From the NCBI RefSeq assembly GCF_024138145.1, contig NZ_CP099997.1:1860001-1924000 (forward strand): DNA of 64,000 nt, given 5' to 3'. Positions 55,430 to 64,000 of the stretch are shown here, in pieces. Positions within the stretch are counted from its first letter, which is position 1. Every line of letters starts with the position of its first letter. The notes beneath the pieces were generated by a model. It worked only from the letters and a program-made list of their open reading frames with translations. It was not told the origin of the DNA and made no database searches. Position numbers and translations under genes: made by a program. Source of the stretch: Natronosalvus halobius. GTDB taxonomy: Archaea > Halobacteriota > Halobacteria > Halobacteriales > Natrialbaceae.

Positions 55430-56434
55430 TCAGCGGAGTTCGGGCGCGACCTCCTCACCCAACCGATAGATGCACTCGCGCATGGCCTCGGTGTCGGTAC
55501 CTGGATGGTACGTCCGGAAGATCACGTGGACGTCGTCGCCCAGCACCTCCCGATGCGTCTCGAGTTCCTCGGTGACCTGCTCCGGCGTGCCGAAGATCGC
55601 CTGCTCTTTCAGTTCCTGCTTGCGCTCTGCGGGGAGTTCCTCAACCGATTCGCCCGAGAAAATCTCGGCGTACCGTCGCTGAATATAGAGGTACCCGTCT
55701 CGCATGGTCTCCCAGGCCGCCTCGCGGGAGTCGCCGACGAAGCCGTGCTTGATGACGTAGATGCCGAAGTCGTCGTCCAGTCCTTCCTCCTCGCGTACGT
55801 TTCGAATGTCCTGGACGCGCTTCTCGAGGCCCCGGAGCGAGAGCGACGAGGGCGCACACCAGGCGTCGGCGGTGCGCGCGGCCCGCCTGACGGCTGGTTT
55901 GGCCTTTCCGCCGAGCATAATCGGCACGTCGCCGCCCGGTTTTGGCGTGACGGTCACGTCGGGGGAGACGTCGTGAAATTGCGCGTCGTACTCGAGCGGG
56001 CCTTCGGACCAGGCAGCCCGACACAGGCCGACCTGGTCGGCCAGGCGCTCGACCCGTTCCTCGCGGGGGATGCCGAAGGCGTCGAACTCCCGAGGATTGG
56101 AGCCGATGGCGAGTCCGAGGGTCATCCGCCCGCCGGAGAGCAGGTCGACGGTCGCGGCGTCCTCCGCGAGGCGCACGCCGTCGTACAGCGGCGCGAGGGC
56201 GATGCAGGTCCCGATTTCAATGTCCTCGGTCGCGGCGGCGAGCGCACCAAGGGTTGGCATCGTTGCCGAGAGGTAGCCGTCCTCGGCGAAGTGGTGTTCG
56301 GAGACCCACGCGCTGTCGAGGCCGGCGTCGTCGATTGCCCGGCCAAGCTCGAGGACCTCGTCGTAGAGCTCGCTCATCGAGCGGTCGTCGTCCGGCCGCT
56401 GTTGGCACGTGAACAGCCCGGTGCCGAGTTGCAT
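55430..56434 (-). CDS. LLM-class flavin-dependent oxidoreductase (luciferase-like, probably F420)
   Basis: The 334-residue TIM-barrel protein has the N-terminus MQLGTGLFTCQQR, the segment AWVSEHHFAEDGYLSATMP, EIGTCIALAPLYDGVRLAEDAA, GLAIGSNPREFDAFGI, and a C-terminal GTPEQVTEELE. Haloarchaea use F420 or FMN with such enzymes. Its substrate is not evident. Start at 56434 follows a TATA-like GACTTTACC by about 28 bp. Confidence 0.9.
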   Translation of the reverse strand: MQLGTGLFTCQQRPDDDRSMSELYDEVLELGRAIDDAGLDSAWVSEHHFAEDGYLSATMPTLGALAAATEDIEIGTCIALAPLYDGVRLAEDAATVDLLSGGRMTLGLAIGSNPREFDAFGIPREERVERLADQVGLCRAAWSEGPLEYDAQFHDVSPDVTVTPKPGGDVPIMLGGKAKPAVRRAARTADAWCAPSSLSLRGLEKRVQDIRNVREEEGLDDDFGIYVIKHGFVGDSREAAWETMRDGYLYIQRRYAEIFSGESVEELPAERKQELKEQAIFGTPEQVTEELETHREVLGDDVHVIFRTYHPGTDTEAMRECIYRLGEEVAPELR

Positions 56435-56542
56435 GGTGGAAAAATTGCACGAGGGAGGTAAAGTCGTTTCTACACGACGGCGTCTATTCACGACGTAGGA
56501 CGCTCGACGCTCGACGCACGACGGACAAATGGTGATCGACGA

Positions 56543-57235
56543 CTACTCGTGACCGACCCTGTCGTGGAAGGACGCATCGCCCGCTCGAGCCAGCGTGCGC
56601 GCGACGCGAATCGGCTCCGGGCGGCCGCCTTCCGGCGTAAACGTCTGGACGAACGACGCGGCCCGGTCGGCGTCGAGACCAGCCGTTCGAACGTAGACGG
56701 TCTCTGCTCCGTCCGAATCCGCCCCGTCCGAACCCATCTCGTCCGAACCCATCTCGTCCGAATCCATCTCGTCCGAATCCATCTCGTCCGAATCCGCCCC
56801 GTCCGAAGTCATCTCGCTCTCGAGGCGAACCGATCGCCTCGGCGGGAGCGACCGATACCGCTCGAGGCGCATCTCGAGTGCCTCGCCGGAAAACGCCTCA
56901 CGGAGGCCCGGTTCGAGGCCGTCGCTCTCCTCGAAAGTGACCGCGACGACGGGAACGCCCGTCCGATCGTAAATCGCCTCCAGGTCGAGCAGGTTGTACC
57001 AGGCGGGAGCGACCGCGCCGACGAAACAGACGCGAACGTCCGGACGCTCGAGACCGGTGACGAGTGAGACGATCGCATCAGTCGCGTCGAGGCCACCGAC
57101 GGTACACCGGTCGAAAATCGCGCCATCGAGCACGCGGTCGGCGCGGACGACAACCCCGGCGAGCGTGCTCTCGTCGGCCCCAGGACGGTACGACTCGGCG
57201 ATGCCGAGCGCTCGCGTCCCGGGTTTCAGTTGCAT
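56543..57235 (-). CDS. DUF99 (UPF0215) family protein, endonuclease dU-like, with repeat insertion
   Basis: The 230-residue protein begins with the DUF99 pattern KPGTRALGIAESY and has VVRADRVLDGAIF, VSLVTGLERPDVRVCFVGA and VPVVAVTFEESDG. Proteins of the family are related to endonuclease V and some cut deoxyuridine-containing DNA; activity here is inferred. Residues about 140-175 are a Ser-Asp-Glu-Met/Gly-Ala pentapeptide repeat coded by a 15-bp minisatellite, absent from the general family picture. Confidence 0.85.
   Translation of the reverse strand: MQLKPGTRALGIAESYRPGADESTLAGVVVRADRVLDGAIFDRCTVGGLDATDAIVSLVTGLERPDVRVCFVGAVAPAWYNLLDLEAIYDRTGVPVVAVTFEESDGLEPGLREAFSGEALEMRLERYRSLPPRRSVRLESEMTSDGADSDEMDSDEMDSDEMGSDEMGSDGADSDGAETVYVRTAGLDADRAASFVQTFTPEGGRPEPIRVARTLARAGDASFHDRVGHE
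56713..56817. repeat. 15-bp coding minisatellite
   Basis: Seven contiguous 15-bp units (ccgaacccatctcgt and variants ending in ccgccccgt) lie inside the DUF99 gene. The unit equals five codons (Asp-Ser-Asp-Glu-Met type), so copy changes stay in frame and add acidic linker. Confidence 0.9.
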
Positions 57236-57262
57236 CGCGGTCCCCTCCAGTGAACTGACGCG

Positions 57263-57436
57263 CTAGTTACGGTCTTTGATGTCCTTGAGCCGATCGAGCA
57301 GTTCCTCGCTCGAGGCGCCGTTTTCGAACTCGATACTCCCCTGGTGGTTGGTTTCGTCCGACTCCACCGCATCGTTCTCGTCAAAATCCGTATCGACGTC
57401 TCGTTGTTCGGACTCGTCGTAGCTTCCGAACCCCAT
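57263..57436 (-). CDS. DUF5786 family small acidic protein
   Basis: The 57-residue protein MGFGSYDESEQRDVD... is acidic, starts with Gly-Phe-Gly-Ser-Tyr-Asp and ends in LLDRLKDIKDRN, matching the haloarchaeal DUF5786 group. A TATA-like TTATTTA at about 57461-57467 gives a leaderless start. It may be an interaction module; function unknown. Confidence 0.8.
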   Translation of the reverse strand: MGFGSYDESEQRDVDTDFDENDAVESDETNHQGSIEFENGASSEELLDRLKDIKDRN

Positions 57437-57509
57437 ACGGAGTAAACTACAGGCCGAAGCTAAATAAGAATGCTGGCACCAGAACGAGACGTTCGCCGAC
57501 TCGAGCGCG

Positions 57510-57917
57510 TCAGTTGCTGACCGAAACTTCTCGTTCCCGTTCCCGTTCCAGTCGCTGACAGCCCAGAACCAGCGACTCGGGGAGTTCGGCGGCGTGAGAG
57601 TGAAGCGCCTCGAACACCGCGGCCACCTCCTCGAACCGCGGACCGCGGGAGGCGACGAACGGGTCCGACTCCCACTCGACGAACCCCAGGTCGTCCAGGA
57701 GCGGCAGATGGCGGTGAAAGAGTTCCTTCCGGAGCACGTTGGGGTCGGCGGGGGCGTCCGGATTGATCGCCCGCTCCGGAAGCGGAACCGCCTCGTCTCG
57801 AGGGGCGTCCAGGAGCGAGACAATGAGCTGACGCCGAGGTTCGGCCGAGAGGGCTTCGAATACGTCGTTCCACTTCCGCATCGTGTCCGTGCTGTTCTCG
57901 AATCGAACCGTTGTCAT
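57510..57917 (-). CDS. DUF7344-type / ArsR-like helix-turn-helix regulator
   Basis: The 135-residue protein has FEALSAEPRRQLIVSLLDAP followed by ELFHRHLPLLDDLGFVEWE, the pattern of haloarchaeal winged helices, and a C-terminal part ending EREREVSVSN. The ATG at 57917 lies about 27 bp after a TATA-like element ttaagtac (57940-57947). A palindrome, ccaacacgttgg, lies between that box and the ATG, which fits autoregulation. Confidence 0.78.
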   Translation of the reverse strand: MTTVRFENSTDTMRKWNDVFEALSAEPRRQLIVSLLDAPRDEAVPLPERAINPDAPADPNVLRKELFHRHLPLLDDLGFVEWESDPFVASRGPRFEEVAAVFEALHSHAAELPESLVLGCQRLEREREREVSVSN

Positions 57918-57918
57918 A

Positions 57919-57930
57919 CCAACACGTTGG
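57919..57930 (-). promoter_or_regulatory. Palindromic operator candidate CCAACACGTTGG
   Basis: Perfect 5-bp arms around AC, positioned exactly at the predicted transcription start of the helix-turn-helix gene. Further upstream, gaccga/tcggtc arms (57949-57980) and two GATCGGT half-sites are seen. Confidence 0.5.
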
Positions 57931-58130
57931 GGCCGATAGTACTTAAGCGACCGACCTAATCGATCGGTAGTTGATCGGTCACGAGAGCAGATAGTGGCGA
58001 TAACAAACCCGTTTCGAGCGTATTGGACGGTAACGGCGGCCCTATTGCTCCCACTCGAGTCGAGCCACGCTGGTATGGTCGTTCGCTGGAGGGCCAGCGC
58101 TTTTGTCCGTCGGCATGGAGTCGGTCGTAT

Positions 58131-58742
58131 ATGGACGTCCACCACGTCACCGAAAAGGCGGACACGTTCACCTGCAACGCGTTCCTGGTCACCGGCGGGC
58201 GGACCACGCTCGTCGACGCGGGCGCGATGGACGGCGTCGTCGACGCAATCCGCGAACACACGGACGATCTCGAGGCCGTCGTCCTGACCCACCAGCACGG
58301 CGACCACGTCGCGGAACTCGAGGCTGTCGTCGACGCGTTCGACCCCACGGTCTACGCCTACGCGGATCACTCGCTCCGGACCGAGGTGCTCCAGGCCGAC
58401 GAGACGGTTCGGATCGGCGACGAGGACTTCGAGGTGGTGTTCACGCCGGGGCACGCCGACGACCACGTCTCGCTGGTCTCGGCGACGACCTTGTTCAGCG
58501 GCGACGTCGTCGTCCACGACGACGGCGCGTTCGACTACGGCAGTTTCGGGCGGACGGACATGCCAGGACAGTCCCGGGAGACGCTCATCGAGAGCCTCGA
58601 GCACTTGCTCGATCGGCTTCCCGACGGCGTCGAGCACCTCTACGCGGGCCACGGCGAGGTGTTCCACGGCGATGTCAGAGACGTAATCGAGACGGCGCTC
58701 GAGCGAGCGGAGAAACGGGAGCCGAAGTATCCCGACGAGTAG
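58131..58742 (+). CDS. MBL-fold metallo-hydrolase
   Basis: The 203-residue protein is a glyoxalase II-like metallo-beta-lactamase fold: HQHGDH (THxHxDH type), FTPGHADDHVS, FSGDVVVHDDGAFD, and a C-terminal YAGHGE. All metal ligands are present. It probably hydrolyses a thioester or ester. It starts MDVHHVTEKA; a TATA-like GCTTTTGTC about 28 bp upstream supports 58131. It is divergent from the regulator at 57510, which may control it. Confidence 0.9.
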   Translation: MDVHHVTEKADTFTCNAFLVTGGRTTLVDAGAMDGVVDAIREHTDDLEAVVLTHQHGDHVAELEAVVDAFDPTVYAYADHSLRTEVLQADETVRIGDEDFEVVFTPGHADDHVSLVSATTLFSGDVVVHDDGAFDYGSFGRTDMPGQSRETLIESLEHLLDRLPDGVEHLYAGHGEVFHGDVRDVIETALERAEKREPKYPDE

Positions 58743-58792
58743 TAGCCTGTTACTCGCCACGAACGAGCGGAGAGAAATCGGAGCCGAGTCGA

Positions 58793-58942
58793 TCAGGCCG
58801 CGCGGGCTTCCTTCGCCTTCGGACGGAGGTTCTTGTAGCCGCACTTGCGACAGCGCGTCGCTCGCTGGGAGTTGCGGGCGTTACAGCGCATGCAGATCAT
58901 CTTCTCGAGCGTCCGTTTTTCCGCGGCGTCGAAACTGGCCAT
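58793..58942 (-). CDS. rpl40e: Ribosomal protein L40e (eL40)
   Basis: The 49-residue protein has the paired CxxC: ICMRC and CRKCG, and the sequence [20 protein letters not shown]. In archaea this lacks the ubiquitin fused in eukaryotes. A TATA-like GTTATATG at 58964-58971 gives a leaderless transcript. The Tsr3 gene, also involved in ribosome maturation, lies nearby on the same strand. Confidence 0.95.
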   Translation of the reverse strand: MASFDAAEKRTLEKMICMRCNARNSQRATRCRKCGYKNLRPKAKEARAA

Positions 58943-59093
58943 ACCGGTCGTTAGCCGGAGGGCCATATAACGGCTGTGATCCCTCGTTGGTACCACGCGA
59001 GTCTCGAGTTGTACGGGACCCGAGTTGTCGAACGGTACGCTTACAACCGGTTCGGCCGTTTCGCCGACCGTGAGCGACGACAGGGCGACGTCG

Positions 59094-59291
59094 ATGCGAG
59101 CGACGCTAGTCCGCCGAGGGCTCCAGGCGATGGCCGTGGGCTTCGTCCTCTCGGGACTCGGCGTCGGTGCGCTGCTCGCCAGCCAGGACGACGTGGCACT
59201 CGGCGTCGTCGCCATCCCGCCGCTGGTTCTCTGTGGAGTCGGCGTCCTGTTGCTGGTGCTCGTCGGGCGTCGGGGCTCGAGAGGGAGCTGA
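59094..59291 (+). CDS. Small membrane protein, two helices
   Basis: The 65-residue protein begins [21 protein letters not shown] and has two hydrophobic helices (about 9-29 and 37-56). A GTG eight codons upstream (59070) is an alternative, because a TATA-like CTTACAA near 59036 would give a leaderless start there. Family unknown. Confidence 0.6.
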   Translation: MRATLVRRGLQAMAVGFVLSGLGVGALLASQDDVALGVVAIPPLVLCGVGVLLLVLVGRRGSRGS

Positions 59292-59314
59292 TCTGGTTCG
59301 AGATAGAAACAGAC

Positions 59315-59821
59315 TCACGTGTCCTCGTCCACCAGGTACTCCTCCTGGACGCCGACGACTTCGCTCGAGTCCGCACACCCGGCGTACCGCCGCAGCGGTT
59401 CCTCGTTGAGTGTCAGGAACGTCTCGCCCCATCGAAACGGCTCGAGGAGGTCGCCGGCGGCCTCCTCGTGACCGAAGATGCGGAGCGCCGCGGCGAGGGC
59501 CTCCACGGTCGTCAGCCGAAACGGTCGGCCGTAGTTGATGGGATTAGCGGCGACCAGGAAGGGAAGTGCCCGGTGGACGCCCGACATCGAGAACGCGGCC
59601 TGCTCGGCGGACTCCCAGGAGCAGTCGAGCGCCACGAGTGTGTCGAGGGCGTCGTCGGCGTCCGCCGGCGAGAGCGCCTGCTCGGCGTGGGGGTTGAGCA
59701 CGACGCCGTAGGGGACGGCCCGCATCGACCGGTGAAGGATCGCCCGGTCGAAGCGCTCGAGGCGCCGGGCCGTACACTTCTTCGGGTCGTCGTCGCCCTC
59801 GTAGTAGACGTGACACTCCAC
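59315..59821 (-). CDS. tsr3: 16S rRNA aminocarboxypropyltransferase Tsr3 (DUF367)
   Basis: Tsr3 transfers the acp group from SAM onto a modified pseudouridine of small-subunit rRNA. The 168-residue protein has [44 protein letters not shown] and [16 protein letters not shown], the diagnostic family sequences. The GTG at 59821 is the best start, giving [11 protein letters not shown] as in homologues; a TTG further upstream is less likely. It lies near the L40e gene. Confidence 0.92.
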   Translation of the reverse strand: MECHVYYEGDDDPKKCTARRLERFDRAILHRSMRAVPYGVVLNPHAEQALSPADADDALDTLVALDCSWESAEQAAFSMSGVHRALPFLVAANPINYGRPFRLTTVEALAAALRIFGHEEAAGDLLEPFRWGETFLTLNEEPLRRYAGCADSSEVVGVQEEYLVDEDT

Positions 59822-59922
59822 GCCCGGAGAGAGGGGCGTGGGGACCAAAAGGGGGTCGATCTCTGCGTTCCCGTGCGAGCGTCGAGGGCAGGGACGGGGC
59901 CGGCCTCGGACCGACGACCGTT

Positions 59923-61746
59923 TCAGGCCTCGTGGATCGCCTCCCCGCGATTCAGCCGTGAGGCGATCCGGAACGTCTGTTCGGCCTCGCGGTTCGTCGG
60001 GAAGTGAGCGGCCATATAGCGGGCCGTTTCGAGCAGCGGCATCCGTCGCATACGCTCGTCGACAGGGTCGTCGGCCCCTGCATCGGCCTCTCCCTCCGCC
60101 GCGAGCAGGTCGAACTGTCGGAACGCCGCCTCGACGTTCTGGAGGGTGTGGAAGCCAGCGTCCTCCCGGAGGAGTCCGCGGCCGAGCGTCTCTTTGAGGT
60201 CGGCGGGATCGCCGCCGCAGTCGAAGAACTCGGCGACGAGCCGGCCCGCCTCGTTGACCTCGCCCTCACGGTCGAAGGTCTCGAGGAGGGTCTCCAGGAT
60301 CGCGTCGGGCTCTCGTCCGGTCTCGTTATCGCTCGGCTCCGGCACCGGCGCGGGCGGCGTGTTGAGGAACCGGTCCAGGTAGACGCTCATCGCGGCGTCG
60401 AACACGCCGCGGTACAGTTCGACGGCGTCGGTTCGGCGGGTCGTCTGCTGAACGGCGTTGGCGTACGTGAAGGTGTGGTGGACCGTGTTCCAGTCGTTGA
60501 ACTCGTTGGCGACGCCGAACTGGGCGACCCGCGTCGTGGCTGCTCGCGTGACGACCGCGGCGAGGTCCTCGGTCGTCGCGCCGTCGGCGACGGCGTCCGC
60601 TAACGCGTCGACGATCGCTTCGGGGTCGTCGCCGAGGAGGGTCGTCTGCAAGTCAGCCGGCGGGGTCCACTCGCCCGCCTCGCGAGCGTCCGCCCCCTCC
60701 GCAGCCAGCGCCTCGAGCCCGCTCGTCTCGCTCACGTCGCCGCCGTAGACCTCCTCGAGCAGGGACACGAGGTCGACTGGCTGTCGCCACGCCGAGGACT
60801 CGTCGCTCCGGCTGGCGGTCACCAGCGGCTCGACCAGCGACGCGAGGACGTCTCCCGCGAGGTCCCAGCCGACGTGCTCGAGGGACTCGAATGCCGTGTT
60901 GGCGAAGTCCAGGACGTGGCCGGTCGTGAGGTAGGGGTGGTCCGTGGCGGCGGCGAAGACGATCTCCGCGACCTCGGCTTCGGTGTGGCCGGCCGCGACG
61001 GCCGTCCGCAGACAGCGCTCAGCGCCGTCGGCGTCGCGCACCTCGACGCACTCGCGGAACCAGTCTTTGAGGCGCTCGAGGGACACCTCGCTCGTCGAGA
61101 ACGACGGCTGGTCGAACTTCGGCGGTTCGCCCGCGCAGTCGCTCGCGACGTGGCGAACGCCGGTGTAGAGCGCCCGCTTTCGGTCCTCGGGTTCGAGGTC
61201 GTCCATCACGTTGGCCATACAACCGAGGATCGTGGCCCCGGAGGACCAGCCCATGTCCCGGTAGCGAGTGGCGAACTCGAGCGTCGTCGCCATCGGTTCC
61301 GTGTACTCCACGTCGGCGTCCAGCAGGCCGATAGTCGACTTGGCGGTCACCAGGCGCAAGTTCTCCTCGAGACCCGTTTCCAGCCTATTGGCCCAGTGTT
61401 CGGCTGGCGAGACCTCGAGCGGGGGGTTCGGGTCGACGTAGACGGTGCCGTCGCGGACCTCCGTCGGATACGTGCGGACGTCGTCGGCCCACGGATCGAA
61501 CGTGTCCCCGCAGGAGAGTTCGAACCGGGCGTGGTGCCAGTGGCAGGTCAGAATGCCGTCGTCGACGGTTCCCTCCGAGAGCGGAAAGCCCATGTGCGGA
61601 CAGCGATTGTCGACCGCCCGGACCTCGCCCTCGTGGTAGAAGAGGGCGATGGCCGTGCCGTTCTTCGAGAGCAATTCGCGACCGCTCGCTCGCAGGTCCT
61701 CGAGGGAGACCGCCTCGACGAATCCCGAGTCGGTATCGGATGACAT
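59923..61746 (-). CDS. Rieske [2Fe-2S] domain fused to a long helical domain
   Basis: Residues 1-115 are a Rieske ferredoxin: [11 protein letters not shown] and [10 protein letters not shown] (CxH and CxxH) ligate the cluster. The remaining about 490 residues are helical, with tandem histidine motifs such as [44 protein letters not shown] and [13 protein letters not shown], and [16 protein letters not shown]. This resembles an uncharacterised oxidoreductase family. A TATA-like CCTTTAGGA about 28 bp upstream supports the ATG. It may use the His-rich helices to bind a second metal or heme. No partner protein is adjacent. Confidence 0.85.
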   Translation of the reverse strand: MSSDTDSGFVEAVSLEDLRASGRELLSKNGTAIALFYHEGEVRAVDNRCPHMGFPLSEGTVDDGILTCHWHHARFELSCGDTFDPWADDVRTYPTEVRDGTVYVDPNPPLEVSPAEHWANRLETGLEENLRLVTAKSTIGLLDADVEYTEPMATTLEFATRYRDMGWSSGATILGCMANVMDDLEPEDRKRALYTGVRHVASDCAGEPPKFDQPSFSTSEVSLERLKDWFRECVEVRDADGAERCLRTAVAAGHTEAEVAEIVFAAATDHPYLTTGHVLDFANTAFESLEHVGWDLAGDVLASLVEPLVTASRSDESSAWRQPVDLVSLLEEVYGGDVSETSGLEALAAEGADAREAGEWTPPADLQTTLLGDDPEAIVDALADAVADGATTEDLAAVVTRAATTRVAQFGVANEFNDWNTVHHTFTYANAVQQTTRRTDAVELYRGVFDAAMSVYLDRFLNTPPAPVPEPSDNETGREPDAILETLLETFDREGEVNEAGRLVAEFFDCGGDPADLKETLGRGLLREDAGFHTLQNVEAAFRQFDLLAAEGEADAGADDPVDERMRRMPLLETARYMAAHFPTNREAEQTFRIASRLNRGEAIHEA

Positions 61747-61935
61747 ACGAGAACGATGGACGAGGAGTCCTAAAGGCGTTCCCTGAAATCAATTTAAGCA
61801 CGGCGAACGGGAGAGACGCGTCCCTTCGCGGGGGAACGTCGTGAGCGCGGGCTCGTGAGGACGAATACGCGCTGTAACTCGAGCAACTGCTCGCGTGAAA
61901 CGGGCCTCAATCAGATTCTGACGAAAACGGGTTCG

Positions 61936-61957
61936 AAAAGCGAATCGAAAGGATTCG
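61936..61957 (-). terminator. Stem-loop terminator of korAB
   Basis: cgaatc (61941-61946) and gattcg (61952-61957) form a 6-bp hairpin with a 5-base loop. On the minus strand it is followed by TTTT, just beyond the korB stop. Confidence 0.5.
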
Positions 61958-61970
61958 AGCGCGAGCGAGG

Positions 61971-62903
61971 CTACTTGTGTCGCTCGAGCAGGTCGTAACT
62001 TCGCTCCCACTCGGCGTCGTCGTCGAAGTAGCGCTCCGCGAGCGGCTCCTCGGGCATCTCGCCCAGTTCCTTCTTCTGTTGCTGGTAGGACGGGCGCTCG
62101 TCGACGAAGTACCGACCCGTGAGGACGGTCCCCTCGTAGAGAGCGTTTTCCGTCTCGAACATCATCTCCTGGGCCTCCTGACGGTCGTGGATGTCGAAGT
62201 CGTAGTCGTCGGACTCCTGGACGTCGACGTACGGGACGTACTGTCGGGCGTCCTTGTTCCAGGTCGGGCACTGGGTCAGGAAGTCGATGTGGGCGAAGCC
62301 GTCGTGCTCGATGGCTTCTTTGATGATCTCTTTGGCCTGGTTCGGGTTCACCGCCGCCGTGCGGGCGATGTAGGTCGCCCCCGAGGTCAGCGCCAGCGAG
62401 AGCGGCCGAATCGGAGACTTCGCGTTGCCGTGGGGCGTCGTCTTCGACGTGTGGCCCTTCGGGCTCGTTGGCGAGGTCTGGCCCTTCGTCAGACCGAAGA
62501 CCTCGTTGTTGAACACGATGTAGGTCATATCGTGATTCTCTCGAGCCGTGTGCATGAAGTGGTTGCCACCGATGCCGTAGCCGTCGCCGTCGCCGCCCGC
62601 GGCGACCACGGTCAGGCCATCGTTGGCCAGTTTCGCCGCGCGGGCGACCGGCAGCGAGCGGCCGTGGATCGTGTGGAACCCGTAGGTGTCGAGGTAGCTG
62701 TTCAGCTTGCCCGAGCAGCCGATGCCGGTGACGGTCAGGACTTCTTCCGGGGTGAGTCCTACCTCCGGGAGGGCCTGCTTCAGCGCCTTGAGGACGCCGA
62801 AGTCACCGCATCCTGGACACCAGGTCGGCTGGGGCTCGAGACCGGGTGTGAACTCGTCACGGTCGATCTCGCGTTCGTCGCCGATTGCGTTGAATGCACT
62901 CAT
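61971..62903 (-). CDS. korB: 2-oxoacid:ferredoxin oxidoreductase, beta subunit
   Basis: It binds thiamine diphosphate and the proximal Fe-S cluster. The 310-residue protein has the cysteines WCPGCGDFG, GIGCSGK and TQCPTW, the ThDP motif GGDGDGYGIGGNHF, and FGLTKGQTSPTSPKG. Substrates in haloarchaea are 2-oxoglutarate or pyruvate; ferredoxin accepts electrons. It starts 2 bp after the korA stop. In archaea this complex replaces the NAD-linked dehydrogenases. Confidence 0.94.
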   Translation of the reverse strand: MSAFNAIGDEREIDRDEFTPGLEPQPTWCPGCGDFGVLKALKQALPEVGLTPEEVLTVTGIGCSGKLNSYLDTYGFHTIHGRSLPVARAAKLANDGLTVVAAGGDGDGYGIGGNHFMHTARENHDMTYIVFNNEVFGLTKGQTSPTSPKGHTSKTTPHGNAKSPIRPLSLALTSGATYIARTAAVNPNQAKEIIKEAIEHDGFAHIDFLTQCPTWNKDARQYVPYVDVQESDDYDFDIHDRQEAQEMMFETENALYEGTVLTGRYFVDERPSYQQQKKELGEMPEEPLAERYFDDDAEWERSYDLLERHK

Positions 62904-62905
62904 AG

Positions 62906-64000
62906 TCAGTCACCTGCAGCGGGTTCGATTCGAACCTGCGCGTCCGGTTCCGCGTCCGAGCCGTCGACGTTGAGCTCGTAGCCCTCGACGATGTCGGCGG
63001 GTTCGAACGGATTGCCGTTGTACTTGAGCAGGCTGGTCAGTTTCTCGCCGTAGCGGCCGAGTTCCTTCTGGATCAGGCCGCGGAACTGGGCCGTGGCGTT
63101 CATCTCGACGACCATCGCCTGGTCGACGCTCTCGATGAACTCGGTGAGTTCGGCCTCGGGGAACGGCATCATGTCGGAGACGCCAACGGCCTTGACCGAG
63201 TGGCCCTGGTCGTTCAGGCGCTCGGTCGCCTCGACGACGGCACCCTGGGCCGATCCCCAGGTAATGATGCCGAAGTCGGCCGACTCGTCGCCCGCGTAGG
63301 TCTGGTTCGAGTCGTGCTCCTCGTCGAGTTCGGCGCGGATGGCCTCGAGTTTCTCGAGCCGTCGGTCCATCTGGAAGACGCGGTTGTCGGGGTCCTCCGA
63401 GATGTGGCCGGCCGGCGTGTGCTCGTTCCCGGTCGCCAGATAGCGCCCGCCCTTCTGGCCGGGCAGCGAGCGCGGGCTGACGCCGTTTTCGACGTCGTGC
63501 TGGAAGCGGTGGAACTTTCCGGACTCGTCGTGCGGGAGGTCCTCGAGTTCGTCCTCGGTGAGCGTCGAGCCCAGCGACGGGTCGGGTTCGCGGTCGAGGA
63601 GGCTGACGGGGACGTTCTCGTTCTCCCCGCTCAGTTTCTGGTCGTAGATGATGATCGTCGGAATCTGGTACTCGTAGGCAATGTGGAACGCCAGGCGCGT
63701 CTGCTCGTAGGCCTCCTCGATGTTAGCGGGCGCGAAGACGACGCGCGCGGAGTCACCCTGGCTCGTGTAGAGGGTGAACTCGAGATCGCCCTGTTCGGGC
63801 TTGGTGGGCATCCCCGTCGAGGGGCCGGCCCGCATCGACTCGAGCAGCACGATCGGCGTCTCGGTCATCTCCGCGAGACCGAGAGGTTCGCTCATGAGAG
63901 CGAATCCACCGCCCGAAGAGCCGGACATGGCCTTCACGCCGGCGTGGCTCGCGCCCACGGCGAGGGCCGCGGCCGCGATCTCGTCTTCGACCTGCTCGGA
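62906..64000 (-). CDS. korA: 2-oxoacid:ferredoxin oxidoreductase, alpha subunit (5' end cut by the window)
   Basis: The visible 364 codons end at TGA and read through the edge at 64000, so the N-terminal (gamma-like) part is missing. Features of the PFOR alpha pyrimidine-binding part are SGSSGGGFALMSEPLGLAEMTE (shortened here; near the window edge), GPSTGMPTKPEQGDL, AFHIAYEYQIPTIIIYDQ, GITWGSAQGAV-like IITWGSAQGAVVEA. The C-terminal domain has MNATAQFRGLIQKELG. Coupled with korB. Confidence 0.93.
   Translation of the reverse strand, partial: SEQVEDEIAAAALAVGASHAGVKAMSGSSGGGFALMSEPLGLAEMTETPIVLLESMRAGPSTGMPTKPEQGDLEFTLYTSQGDSARVVFAPANIEEAYEQTRLAFHIAYEYQIPTIIIYDQKLSGENENVPVSLLDREPDPSLGSTLTEDELEDLPHDESGKFHRFQHDVENGVSPRSLPGQKGGRYLATGNEHTPAGHISEDPDNRVFQMDRRLEKLEAIRAELDEEHDSNQTYAGDESADFGIITWGSAQGAVVEATERLNDQGHSVKAVGVSDMMPFPEAELTEFIESVDQAMVVEMNATAQFRGLIQKELGRYGEKLTSLLKYNGNPFEPADIVEGYELNVDGSDAEPDAQVRIEPAAGD

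Overview
The window is a gene-dense piece of a haloarchaeal chromosome. The bases are GC-rich, proteins are very acidic, and lipoproteins carry Tat-type twin arginines with an AGC lipobox. The information-processing genes are archaeal (aIF2-alpha, Nop10, L44e, S27e, L40e, TFE, RNA polymerase epsilon, PAC2, Trm56). Many starts lie 24-30 bp downstream of a TATA-like box, the pattern of leaderless haloarchaeal mRNAs. The general look suggests the Natrialbaceae, but that is inference. No rRNA, CRISPR array or intact insertion sequence was recognised.

Layout. 1-2.6 kb: archaeosortase A with a phosphoesterase, divergent from a winged-helix regulator. 2.7-6.2 kb: a J-domain protein, then the translation cluster L44e-S27e-aIF2alpha-Nop10-PAC2 and a small conserved gene. 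6.4-7.2 kb: initiator tRNA-Met followed by a decaying tandem array of its own 3' end. 7.2-13.9 kb: a five-gene peptide/nickel-type ABC importer. 14-23 kb: hpt, a DUF7344-type regulator, coaBC, a flavoprotein, a large FAD/Fe-S dehydrogenase and small membrane, lipoprotein and regulator genes. 23-28.2 kb: aromatic amino acid genes (trpCBA plus ADTH synthase, divergent from aroA), with a palindromic operator candidate at trpC. 28.5-32.2 kb: RNA polymerase epsilon, a DsbA/FrnE-like protein, NAD kinase and a KaiC-like ATPase. 32.3-41.6 kb: an apparent acetate-assimilation island with two acetyl-CoA synthetases flanking a Bat-type regulator, followed by a DUF4212/VC_2705-type symporter pair and a UspA protein. 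41.7-51 kb: trm56, tfe-DUF2110-DUF5803, purM, a regulator, an acetamidase-like enzyme, a lipoprotein paralogous to the one at 21.3 kb, and an M50 protease overlapping a TraB membrane protein. 51-64 kb: mostly single enzymes, L40e, Tsr3, a Rieske fusion protein and the korAB 2-oxoacid:ferredoxin oxidoreductase, with korA cut by the window edge.

How genes work together. The 32-41 kb block would import acetate or a similar monocarboxylate, activate it to acetyl-CoA and sense or regulate the process; KorAB and purM represent central metabolism. trpCBA, ADTH synthase and aroA cover the start of the archaeal shikimate route, a middle step and the tryptophan branch.

The most unusual items are the tRNA-3'-end tandem array at 6535-6867, the tyrosine-recombinase-like domain fused to the Bat-type regulator at 34483, the in-frame duplicated tail after ADTH synthase, coding minisatellites in two enzymes, and a conserved lipoprotein pair of unknown function.
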